DNA of 64,000 nt from Nitrosovibrio tenuis. GTDB lineage: Bacteria > Pseudomonadota > Gammaproteobacteria > Burkholderiales > Nitrosomonadaceae. The stretch lies in NCBI RefSeq assembly GCF_900109785.1, contig NZ_FOBH01000001.1:310001-374000 (forward strand). The letters are read 5' to 3'. The position numbers were made by a program, and so were the translations under genes. Of this stretch, positions 45,462 to 53,443 are shown piece after piece. Each line of letters starts with the position of its first letter. Position 1 is the first letter of the stretch. A model generated the notes under the pieces. That model was given only the letters and a program-made list of their open reading frames with translations, had not been told where the DNA came from and did not search any database.

Positions 45462-46943
45462 TCAAAATTGCCCGGCCGCGGCTAATCGAAGAAACTCCCT
45501 TCGGGTTTTCGGGCCATAGGTGAGGAAATGCGGTTCAGGATGTTCGAGATAAGCCTGCCGCTCGCGGGCGATACGGTCGCGTCCCGTGTATTTTTTCACC
45601 TCGTCCGCGCTGATAGAGTACACCTTCGCCGCATTGAGGCCAAAAATTCTGGCGCGGAGCTGTGGCGTGATCTCAGGGTATCCGTATCTCGCCCGCAATT
45701 CGGGGGCAATCTGAAACGTGCGAAACGCCTGGATCTGATCCTGCGGCGACCCGTACCAGAGGGAATCGGTGCCCCAGAGGACGTTGTTCTCACCGCAATA
45801 TTTCAAGAGCTTTCCCAACGCATGGGCGGCGGCTTCAGGATCGCGCATCAGGAAGCGCCAGGTGCTGCCCAGCTCGGCGTACACGTTACTGTTCGGCTCT
45901 ACGCCGTTTTCGATGACCGAACGGATCAGGGTATCGATGCCGTCGCCCGCGCCCCTTCCTTCGAACGGACGTTCGGGAACCGTGGTGACAAAGCCCGAGT
46001 GATACACGAGGAAGTTAACATCGGGAAAGCGTTTGGCAACAACCCCGATGTCGCTACACTGGCTGTGCTCGTAGGATTGTTTGCCGAAAGGCAGACCCTT
46101 GTGTATGCAGATAACCTTGACGTCGAGCCCGCGCGCCTTCTCGATGAACTGGGTGCCGATGTCGTCCGATAGAAAATAGCCTTTGCCGCCAGGACCGAAC
46201 TGCGTGTAAGTTTTCCACGCGGATACACCCCAGCGCTCCTTTAGCTCATCCATTGATTCTAGATCCCTCTTCTGGTTGGGATTGACCCGTCCATGCACCA
46301 GCAGACGGTGCGTGCCTTCCATGCGATCGACAATCCTGCGAACCGCATCCGCCGTCTGGATGGTAAGCGGCTCGGCATCGGGCGCGGAAGGAACGAAGGA
46401 GAGCACCATCATATCGGTATCAGAGTCGAGGAATACGTCCTTGATGAACTCGTCAGGTCCGAGGCAGCGCAAATAACTGCGCGAGCCGGGTTCGGAGGCG
46501 AGCGCGCAGCCTGCCTTGGGCATTTGACTTAGGGGATTGGAGCCGGGGGGAAGCTTTTTGACCCACGCACCATTCGGATCGACAAAGTGCCCCTGTACGT
46601 CGAAGATGAATTCACCCTGGCCGCCAACCGTCGCTTGCGCAAGCTCCGGCTCGAGCGCGGCCTCCTTCGGTAAATCGAAGAAGCCGCCAGTCTTGCCGGC
46701 TGCCGCGTTTGCAGTGTTGAATGCGAGAAGCGTGGAGGCCGCGCCGCAAGCGGAGATGAGGAAATCTCTTCGGGAAACGGCCAGACGCTCTGCATTTTCA
46801 TCGGCCGCTTCATGCGCGAGGTGATTCGCCGCGCGGTTGACGGGCGTTAACGGAACCGGCTCAAACTCTCCGTTCGACGTCGTATCGAGCTTGATCGGGA
46901 GGCGAGCGCCACCGGAGTCGATGGGATGGGTCTTGGAAATCAT
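45462..46943 (-). CDS. Tat-exported amidohydrolase family protein
   Basis: A 493-aa metal-dependent TIM-barrel hydrolase. Near residue 57 is the twin-arginine motif VSRRDFLISACGAAST followed by a hydrophobic stretch and AAA, so export by the Tat pathway is likely. The N-terminal DVQGHFVDPNG and later VICIHKGLPFG, FLVYHSGFV and LWGTDSLWYGSP fit the amidohydrolase-2 (ACMSD-like) family, the last giving the catalytic Asp. The last residues (TRREFLRLAAAG) resemble a second Tat-like motif at the C-terminus, which is odd. Substrate unknown. Confidence 0.82.
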   Translation of the reverse strand: MISKTHPIDSGGARLPIKLDTTSNGEFEPVPLTPVNRAANHLAHEAADENAERLAVSRRDFLISACGAASTLLAFNTANAAAGKTGGFFDLPKEAALEPELAQATVGGQGEFIFDVQGHFVDPNGAWVKKLPPGSNPLSQMPKAGCALASEPGSRSYLRCLGPDEFIKDVFLDSDTDMMVLSFVPSAPDAEPLTIQTADAVRRIVDRMEGTHRLLVHGRVNPNQKRDLESMDELKERWGVSAWKTYTQFGPGGKGYFLSDDIGTQFIEKARGLDVKVICIHKGLPFGKQSYEHSQCSDIGVVAKRFPDVNFLVYHSGFVTTVPERPFEGRGAGDGIDTLIRSVIENGVEPNSNVYAELGSTWRFLMRDPEAAAHALGKLLKYCGENNVLWGTDSLWYGSPQDQIQAFRTFQIAPELRARYGYPEITPQLRARIFGLNAAKVYSISADEVKKYTGRDRIARERQAYLEHPEPHFLTYGPKTRREFLRLAAAGQF

Positions 46944-47118
46944 GCCGGCACATCCTCTTAAAACGAAGATAAATGCGGAGCTCGGGAAGAGCTATTTGTT
47001 CGGCGAGCCGCTCATACTGGCACGGTACACCGGCCTGGGGCCATTGACTGAAGCAATCCGGTTGTCCAAAAAGCTAGGCTATCCAAAAAGTTACTTCACT
47101 GCTTTTTGGGCTTGAAAC

Positions 47119-47298
47119 AAAGTCCCCGCAAATGCCGTCAGGCCATTATCTTGAACCTTAAGGTCCAAGGCGGTCACTTACCGGATGCATCAGGCGCTTC
47201 CGTATAGGACGCGCACAACAGCATCGCTATGGTTCGTAACCAGTTCTCAAAAAGTTGGTTCAAAGAATATAGGCCTAAAACGAACACCGCAGGGAACA
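47119..47298 (-). ncRNA. ssrS: 6S RNA
   Basis: On the minus strand, CCCTGCGGTGTTCG near the 5' end and GGCATTTGCGGGGA near the 3' end form the closing stem. Before the 3' arm lies CCTTGGACC-TTAAGGTTCAAG then ATAATGGCCTGACGGC, closely following the E. coli 6S region around CTTGAACCAAGGGTTCAAGG and the GCCTGCGGCGGCAT that follows it. The length (about 180 nt) and the location immediately downstream of zapA match the conserved zapA-ssrS arrangement. 6S RNA binds sigma-70 RNA polymerase in stationary phase. Ends are approximate. Confidence 0.88.
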
Positions 47299-47385
47299 AC
47301 TTTTATCCATTTTCGCCGCCTTCCGGATCTGATGGCACGCGCAAAGGGGAAATTGTTGGGGCAACTTGAAATTACGTGAGCCGGA

Positions 47386-47694
47386 TCAGAACAGCTTGTC
47401 TTGTTCCGGCAATACCGCATCAAGGGCTGCCTGCATGCGATCGATTCTACGCCTAAATTCTTCGGTGTCAAACCCTTCCCTATGCCTCTCGGTCAGTAAC
47501 TCATGCGTAATGTTGAGCGCAGCCATAACCGCGATACGCTCGGATCCGATCACTTTTCCGCTGTCCCTGATTTCGCGCATCTTTTTATCGAGATAAATCA
47601 CCGCTCTCTGTAATTCTTCACGTTCGTCGTCAGGACACGTGATGCGGAAGTCACGTCCCATAATGCTGACATCCATGGCGTTACTGTTTTTCAT
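47386..47694 (-). CDS. zapA: Cell division protein ZapA
   Basis: A 102-aa protein that bundles FtsZ filaments at midcell. It has the ZapA pattern VSIMGRDFRITCPDDEREEL followed by a coiled-coil (LDKKMREIRDSGKVIG, ERIAVMAALNITHELL). The ZapB-like gene lies 6 bp upstream and 6S RNA about 90 bp downstream, the conserved zapB-zapA-ssrS order. Confidence 0.94.
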   Translation of the reverse strand: MKNSNAMDVSIMGRDFRITCPDDEREELQRAVIYLDKKMREIRDSGKVIGSERIAVMAALNITHELLTERHREGFDTEEFRRRIDRMQAALDAVLPEQDKLF

Positions 47695-47700
47695 TCTTGG

Positions 47701-47901
47701 CTATTCATTACCTTTGGGGAACTGTGCAAGGAGCGCTTCCAGGCGGCCAGTTGCGGCGTTTATCTTTTCCGCAAGATGCTTATTTTCGCTGGTGGCAGTT
47801 GCCAGTTGCTGACGCAAATGAATATTTTCTGATCGCAGTTGTTGACACAACCGTACGAATTGATGAATTTTATCTTCAAGCGCCTTCAGTTCTGATTCCA
47901 T
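47701..47901 (-). CDS. ZapB-like/TIGR02449 family coiled-coil protein
   Basis: A 66-aa, almost entirely coiled-coil protein (LEDKIHQFVRLCQQLRSEN, HLRQQLATATSENKHLAEK) located directly upstream of zapA on the same strand. Small coiled-coil proteins at this position act with ZapA in organising FtsZ. Assigned by position and coiled-coil character. Confidence 0.85.
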   Translation of the reverse strand: MESELKALEDKIHQFVRLCQQLRSENIHLRQQLATATSENKHLAEKINAATGRLEALLAQFPKGNE

Positions 47902-48207
47902 TGTTTTATATTTATATGGATCTTGTCAGCTCACTATAGTGCGGAAATCCTTGGTGAGTCAACTGCTAAGGTAATTATCTAAAAGTAGTTTCCAGCATTC
48001 GTGTCGATCCGTAGCGCGTATTCAGTCCGCCGGGGCCACGACTGTCCCTGGTTTCATCCCTTTGGCAGAGGCGGGGGCCGGCCGCTCCCACTCTGCTGTC
48101 GTGGAGCCGGAATAAAAACGCTTTCATTTTTACAACTAGCTTCTGAAATAATATTCTCAACCGATACCATGACAATGCATTTCCATGGGAGCAAAGCATG
48201 GCGCGAC

Positions 48208-48330
48208 TGAATCGGCATTACCCGGCAACCCGGCGTGATGGGCGGCAGCGCTTCCATTCGTGGGATTCGAGTCACCGTCGGCATGGTTGTCCGCCAGGGC
48301 AGGGCTGAGGCTGCAGGCGATCCACCGCCA
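48208..48330 (+). pseudogene. DUF433-like (antitoxin-type) gene fragment
   Basis: Between a stop at 48208 and about 48330 the frame reads IGITRQPGVMGGSASIRGIR, then VTVGMVVRQG. This closely follows the conserved DUF433 core (I-x-P-x-V-M-G-G-K-P-x-I-R-G-x-R-V-T-V). The rest of the domain is lost in a Pro/Ala-rich, apparently frameshifted tail. DUF433 proteins are often antitoxin-like partners of DUF5615 toxins; no partner is visible. The remainder of 47902-48450 shows no gene. Confidence 0.5.
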
Positions 48331-48454
48331 GCAGGCGACCCAACCGCCCAGTCCATCACTCCTCTTGGCACAACTTGCTCCACCCGCTGCGCTATTTCCG
48401 TTGCGTTATCCTCTTAAACCATTATTGCCCGGTTCTGGTAGAATTGCGGCCACG

Positions 48455-48694
48455 TTTGAGGTGCCCGGCTGCGTATCAGCCGGGTTAAACGGGAACCAGG
48501 TTGGTAAGCTCTGAACGTATCTCCTCCATGGAGATTGGTTTTGAATTTCCTAAAGATGCCTGGGCTGCCCCCGCAACGGTAAGCAGGTGTGGACGTATCA
48601 ACAATGCCATTTCTTATGGCATGAAGCCACTGTGAATTCTTCAATTCATGGGAAGGCGTTACGTCAAGTCCTGCGAGCCCGGATACCGGCCTTG
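48455..48694 (+). promoter_or_regulatory. Cobalamin (adenosylcobalamin) riboswitch
   Basis: Hallmarks appear in order: GGTGCCCGGCT...AGCCGGG and TTAAACGGGAA, then GCCTGGGCTGCCCCCGCAAC with GGTAAGCAGG, AAGCCACTG, GGGAAGGCG, and finally GCGAGCCCGGATACCGGCC. The B12-box-like GAGCCCGGATACC near 48675-48687 is diagnostic. It lies about 350 nt upstream of a BtuB-like receptor on the same strand and should lower its expression when B12 is abundant. Confidence 0.95.
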
Positions 48695-49042
48695 AATGCG
48701 TTTGGAAATACCGCGTGGGGCGGTCTCTGATCGATATCCTTTCGATATCTCTGCGCTCGTCGATTCCTCAGAGGCTCCTTAACGAGCTCCTTAGCGCTCC
48801 TTGGCGCCACTTAGCGGCGTTGCCGGGTGCCACGTATTTCCTTTGTCATCGTGCTGGACCGCGGGTCCGCCGGATAAAACAATCCTGTATGCCTGTTTCT
48901 TGGAATAAGCCGGCAGCTTACTGTCGTCTTCTGCATATCTGAGACTTTTATCCATCGGTAAAGATCTATGGCGATCCATGGCGGGTAACCCATGCATCTC
49001 GCGCCGACGCCGAGATGAAGCTCAACTGTGAAGGAATTACGA
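48695..49042 (+). promoter_or_regulatory. Long leader between the cobalamin riboswitch and the receptor gene
   Basis: 348 nt without a gene. It holds three copies of CTCCTT (48775-48780, 48787-48792, 48797-48802), which are complementary to Shine-Dalgarno-type sequence and could pair with AAGGA at 49031-49035 just before the receptor start. Whether this is the riboswitch expression platform is a guess. Confidence 0.4.
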
Positions 49043-50839
49043 ATGAGATTAGGCAAAATGCTGGCTTTGGGGTTGATATTGAACCCGTTGGGATTGGCTC
49101 TCGCAAACGATGTGCCTGAAACAGCGCTACCGGAACTGACTATTTACGGCGGGAACCGTATCCCTCAAGGCAAGGAGTTGACTAATCTTCGAATTAATTC
49201 CATCAAGCTGAAGGTCGAGGATAATGACTGGAAGACTGTGTTGCAGGAGCAGGTGCAGATCAATGAACTCGGGCCGGGCGGGCCGGTATCACTTTTTATG
49301 CGGGGCTCCAACTCAAACCAGACGGTGTTCCTGATAGACGGCGTGAAAATGTCATCCGCGACAGTCGGTTCGCCGAATTTCGCCGCTATCGCGCCGGGCC
49401 TCCTGTCATCGGTCGATGTAATTCAAGGCGGGACGTCGGCAGCTTTCGGTTCTAATGCGGTCGGGGGGGTTATACGCGGAAACATCGATATCCCGAAAGG
49501 GATGCTGGTCTCGGCCGGCGGCGGCTCAAGATTTTCGGAGCGCGCCGCGGGAAGTGTTGGGATACGGGGAGAATCCTATTACGCGGGAGTCCGGATCGTG
49601 CAGGACATTATCCAGCAGGGGTCGGCAACCAACAGAAATAACATCTTCGCCTTCAATCCGGACAAGGACCCCAGAAGCCGCTTGGGGATCGTAGCCAAGG
49701 CGGGAGGATGGATAACACCGGATTTCCAGGTGGAGGCGACTGCATTAGGCTCGCAAGTCAGGACATCGTTTGATGCGTCGCTAACTACCGACGATGTGAA
49801 TCTGCAATCGATTTCCATGGCGAACCTCAGGGCAATCTATTCTCTGCCCCGCGATATCAGCATTATGGCGACATATGGCGGTTCCCTTGATCGATCCAAT
49901 GTGCGAGGAGCTTTCCCGGCGATTTTCAATAGCCATTCCCTGCAGGGATCGCTCCAGCTGGAAAAGAAGCTGAATTCGGGCCGTATTTTTGCGGGGATGG
50001 ATCATGAGATCCAGGGAGTAGAGAGCACGACAGTTTTTACCAAGGCAAGCAGGACTAACGTTGCAGGGTTTATCGGAACGCAACTGGGTTCAGAGCATCT
50101 CGTGGCGGAAGGCATGTTTCGCCACGACGAGAACAGTCAGTTCGGAGGGTTTAATACCTACTCCCTTTCCCTGGCGCGTAAGCTGGGTGAGTCCTGGCGG
50201 GTGGGAGCGCTGACTTCATTGTCATTCAAGGCGCCGACTTTCAATGACCTCTATTTCCCTCCCACCTTCGGCTTCGCGGGGAATCCGAACCTTAAGCCCG
50301 AACGCGGCCGCATGCATGAAGCCTTTGTATCGTACGATGGTGCGGATGGTGCAAGCTATCGCCTGGGGTATTTCATCAATACCATCAGTGATGCAATCGT
50401 CATTAACAATGTGTTTTCCCAGGTGGAGAACATATCGCGGGCCCGAATTGACGGGTTTGAGCTGACGGGAATCCAGCCGATAGGTAAAGGATGGTCAACA
50501 CGAGCCAACTTGACTATACAGGACCCGCGCAATGTGCAGCTCGACACTATCCTGCCGCGCAGATCCAGGATCTTCGGAACGGCGGTCCTGAGATATGCCG
50601 TCGGCAACTTTTCAGCAGAGGGCATAGCGCGGGGTGAAGGAGAACGGTACGACGACGGCGAAAACCTTCACAAACTGCCTTCCATGATAATCGTCGGGTT
50701 CAGCGCGTCATACAGGATCCGGCAGGGCTCCACTCTTCGTATTCAGATCGACAATCTTCTCGATAAAAAATATCAGCCCGCCATCGGGTTTAACGGAATT
50801 CCGCGGACTGTGTGGGCGAGTATTTCCCATACGTTCTGA
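49043..50839 (+). CDS. btuB: TonB-dependent cobalamin receptor, BtuB-like
   Basis: An outer-membrane receptor of about 598 aa. The ATG at 49043 has AAGGAA just upstream and starts a signal peptide (MRLGKMLALGLILNPLGLALA); the GTG at 49028 would destroy it. A plug domain follows: LPELTIYGGNR (TonB-box-like), GGPVSLFMRGSNSNQTVFLIDG, VIQGGTSAAFGSNAVGGVI. The rest is a beta barrel containing NPNLKPERGRMHEAF and ending RTVWASISHTF with terminal Phe. The upstream B12 riboswitch supports the substrate. Imports vitamin B12 or another corrinoid using TonB energy. Confidence 0.9.
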   Translation: MRLGKMLALGLILNPLGLALANDVPETALPELTIYGGNRIPQGKELTNLRINSIKLKVEDNDWKTVLQEQVQINELGPGGPVSLFMRGSNSNQTVFLIDGVKMSSATVGSPNFAAIAPGLLSSVDVIQGGTSAAFGSNAVGGVIRGNIDIPKGMLVSAGGGSRFSERAAGSVGIRGESYYAGVRIVQDIIQQGSATNRNNIFAFNPDKDPRSRLGIVAKAGGWITPDFQVEATALGSQVRTSFDASLTTDDVNLQSISMANLRAIYSLPRDISIMATYGGSLDRSNVRGAFPAIFNSHSLQGSLQLEKKLNSGRIFAGMDHEIQGVESTTVFTKASRTNVAGFIGTQLGSEHLVAEGMFRHDENSQFGGFNTYSLSLARKLGESWRVGALTSLSFKAPTFNDLYFPPTFGFAGNPNLKPERGRMHEAFVSYDGADGASYRLGYFINTISDAIVINNVFSQVENISRARIDGFELTGIQPIGKGWSTRANLTIQDPRNVQLDTILPRRSRIFGTAVLRYAVGNFSAEGIARGEGERYDDGENLHKLPSMIIVGFSASYRIRQGSTLRIQIDNLLDKKYQPAIGFNGIPRTVWASISHTF

Positions 50840-51362
50840 TTGACTTTGAGCCTGATAAGTCTCGTGTGGCTGCGTATTCGGGCGGTATTTCAGGAAAATG
50901 CACGCTCGGCGTGGGATGCACGATAATCGCAACAGCTACAGTCCGCGTAATATTTTGTCGCCGTAGTGCTGCAACAGTATAGTATCCGCATCCTTCTCTT
51001 CGACCTGTTGAGTCGCCAACGGGATCAGCAGTACATCACACGCTTTGACGTCGTGTTACTCAGGCAGCATCCGCTAGCTGCCACTGCTTGATTGCAGACT
51101 TGATTGCAGACCTCGCCAAAACGTGGATTCTGAGCTCAGGGCTGTTTCGACACGGACATATAAGCATTTTGGCATGCCACAGCCTGGCTTTACACCGATC
51201 AATGACCATAGTCCGTCCAGCCCCATTTGACGGATCATCAAGATAGCATATATGCAATATTGAAACGCTATGTTGATCGTCGACATGCAGGTTAAAGCTT
51301 TGCACGTTAACTTCGAATATGTCTTGCAATATCGCCCATCCCAACTTTTTGAGAGGTAATCA

Positions 51363-52988
51363 ATGTTACGCATGACGCAGATCACTTTGGCGGTTGCGGC
51401 CGCCCTCACCGCCGAAGCCGGACTCGCCTCGGCTGCCCAAGGCCCCAGCAGTTCCGCAGACGCATACCTGCAAGCAGTTGCTCCTGGGGTCAGCTTTAAA
51501 TCCATATTGACCACTGGCGACAGCGTCGGTGGTTATCGGATGGCGGGCATTCCGGATGGTCTGGGGGCGTACGACAATGATAACGGCACCTTCACGGTGC
51601 TGATGAACCATGAACTCGGCAATACTGCTGGGGTTGCCCATGGCCCCTTGTCCAAGGGTGCCTTCGTTTCTGATTGGGTCATCGACAAAAGCACGCTACA
51701 AGTTGTTTCCGGCGGCGATCTGATCCAGAACGTCTACGGCTGGAATACCAGCACCCAATCTTCCGACGCCAGCGCCACGACCGGCTGGTCGTTCAATCGC
51801 TTCTGTTCCGCGGACATGGCTCAGGTAAGCGCATTCTATAATCCTGCTAGTGGCTTGGGTACACAGTCCCGCCTGTTCCTGAACGGTGAGGAAGGGGGCG
51901 CCACCGGTTATGCTGTCGCTACCGTCGCTACCGGGGCCAATACCGGCAACGCCTATATTCTTGGCAAAATGAATCCCTCCACCAACGGCTCCGGCGGCAG
52001 TGCGGTCGGTGCCTGGGAAAACCTCCTGGCCAATCCTTACACCCAGGACAAGACCATAGTCATCGGCAACAACGATGGTGGTACCGGCGTACTGAATAAC
52101 GCGCTGGCCGTATATGTGGGAACCAAGACCAACACGGGTTCTGAAATCGACCGCGCCGGCCTGACCAATGGCGTGACCAAATTCGTCAATGTCGCTGGTC
52201 ATGCCGACGGTACCACTGCCAATGATGAGCTGAACAACACTACCAGCCGCACTACCGGCATAGCCAACGGCACTCACTTCACGTTGAGCGACACCGCTTC
52301 CACCACCTTCTCCCGGCCGGAAGACGGTGCCTGGAGCGCTGACGGCACAAAGTTTTACTTTGTGACCACCGATCAGCTTGACACAACAGATACCGCAGGC
52401 GGCACCCAGCATGGCGGCACGCGTCTGTGGAGTCTTACGTTCGACGACATCACCCACCCGGAAGCCGGTGGCAGGATCGACGTGGTGTTCGACAGCACTA
52501 CTATCGCTAACGGTCTTGGCAACGCTCGTCCCAACATGTTCGATAATATTTCCGTGAACAAAGACGGCACGATCACCTTGCTGGAAGATGTCGGCAATGC
52601 AAATCACAACGGCAAAGTATGGCAATTCGATCCGGAGAGCAACACGATGACCATGCTGGGCAAGTTCGATCCGGCGCTGTTCGGCGATGTTTCCTCGACC
52701 GGGGTGTTTACCGCCGGCTCGCATACCAAGGATGAAGAAACGTCCGGCGTGATCGACATCACTTCCATTCTCGGCAAGCATGATGACCACACTTATCATC
52801 TGCTTGTGGCTCAAGATCATGCCTCGGCATCATCCCTCGGTCTGGTCGACCCGACCGCCATGGTTGAAGGCGGCCAACTGATGTTGATGGCCACGCCGGT
52901 ACCGGAACCCGAAACTTACGCAATGTTCATGGCGGGTTTAGGCTTGATGGGTTTCTTGGCGCGTCGTCGCAAGAACGGACACGCCTGA
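51363..52988 (+). CDS. PEP-CTERM protein with PhoX-like (DUF839) domain
   Basis: A 541-aa exported protein. A signal peptide (LRMTQITLAVAAALTAEAGLA) precedes a beta-propeller-type PhoX/DUF839 domain (FTVLMNHELGNTAGV, FSRPEDGAWSADGTKFYFVT, GGTRLWSLTFDD). The C-terminus is a perfect PEP-CTERM sorting signal: VPEPETYAMFMAGLGLMGFLARRRK. Sorting signals of this kind are processed by exosortase, which is not in the window. GAGAGG lies upstream of the ATG, and an intrinsic terminator follows. Whether it has phosphatase activity is unknown. The 50840-51362 gap before it contains no supported gene. Confidence 0.9.
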   Translation: MLRMTQITLAVAAALTAEAGLASAAQGPSSSADAYLQAVAPGVSFKSILTTGDSVGGYRMAGIPDGLGAYDNDNGTFTVLMNHELGNTAGVAHGPLSKGAFVSDWVIDKSTLQVVSGGDLIQNVYGWNTSTQSSDASATTGWSFNRFCSADMAQVSAFYNPASGLGTQSRLFLNGEEGGATGYAVATVATGANTGNAYILGKMNPSTNGSGGSAVGAWENLLANPYTQDKTIVIGNNDGGTGVLNNALAVYVGTKTNTGSEIDRAGLTNGVTKFVNVAGHADGTTANDELNNTTSRTTGIANGTHFTLSDTASTTFSRPEDGAWSADGTKFYFVTTDQLDTTDTAGGTQHGGTRLWSLTFDDITHPEAGGRIDVVFDSTTIANGLGNARPNMFDNISVNKDGTITLLEDVGNANHNGKVWQFDPESNTMTMLGKFDPALFGDVSSTGVFTAGSHTKDEETSGVIDITSILGKHDDHTYHLLVAQDHASASSLGLVDPTAMVEGGQLMLMATPVPEPETYAMFMAGLGLMGFLARRRKNGHA

Positions 52989-53012
52989 TTAAGGTAATAA
53001 CTCCGAACTATT

Positions 53013-53039
53013 AACGGGGGCTTGGCCCCCGTTTTTTTT
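53013..53039 (+). terminator. Intrinsic terminator after the PEP-CTERM gene
   Basis: AACGGGGGC (53013-53021) pairs with GCCCCCGTT (53025-53033) around a 3-nt loop, followed by TTTTTT. Strong rho-independent terminator. Confidence 0.92.
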
Positions 53040-53062
53040 GAGGGGGATTTTTGCAACATGAG

Positions 53063-53443
53063 TCATTTAAGCGCAAATTCTTTAATATCCGCTAATTCCT
53101 GATTTGCGTTTTTAGGCCGGTCAAAGTCCGGGATATACTCGCTTATAAGCGTATCAATTTGGATAAGATGACAAAAGGTCCCAATAGGTGCTAATAAGGG
53201 ATGCCACTGGTGCCAATAACGAAAGACACCGTCAGCTGTGCGCGGATCAAGTAATCCGAATTCGTTCTGGCTAAGCTTGACATGTTCAAACGAAGGCAAT
53301 TCTGCAGCGCGGTTATTATTGGTAACATATTTTATCAACGGTAAATACCAAAACCAAATCATCACTGCGCATTGCCTGGTCGCGTTCGCACTGCTAAAGT
53401 CCGATGATTTTCGGATATCCAACTCAGCCAACCCAATGTGCAA
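53063..53443 (-). CDS. Hypothetical protein, 126 aa
   Basis: A minus-strand frame (RYWHQWHPLLAPIGTFCHLI, ISEYIPDFDRPKNANQELAD) whose second half looks like ordered protein, with no family recognised. Its start overlaps the ABC gene by 6 bp in divergent orientation, and no good ribosome-binding site was seen. A real small gene or a chance frame are both possible. Confidence 0.35.
   Translation of the reverse strand: MHIGLAELDIRKSSDFSSANATRQCAVMIWFWYLPLIKYVTNNNRAAELPSFEHVKLSQNEFGLLDPRTADGVFRYWHQWHPLLAPIGTFCHLIQIDTLISEYIPDFDRPKNANQELADIKEFALK

Noticed and set aside
46837-47115. A 92-codon plus-strand frame overlapping the amidohydrolase start
   Set aside because: Overlaps a well-supported gene and lacks motifs or a ribosome-binding site.
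50936-51055. A 40-codon minus-strand stretch (ACDVLLIPLATQQVEEKDAD...) that looks protein-like
   Set aside because: Preceded by a stop with no start codon and no family recognised; at most a gene remnant.
51696-52820. A 374-codon open frame antisense to the PhoX-like gene
   Set aside because: The plus-strand frame has a signal peptide, known domain and PEP-CTERM tail; the antisense frame is low-complexity with no motif, a common artefact of GC-biased codons.
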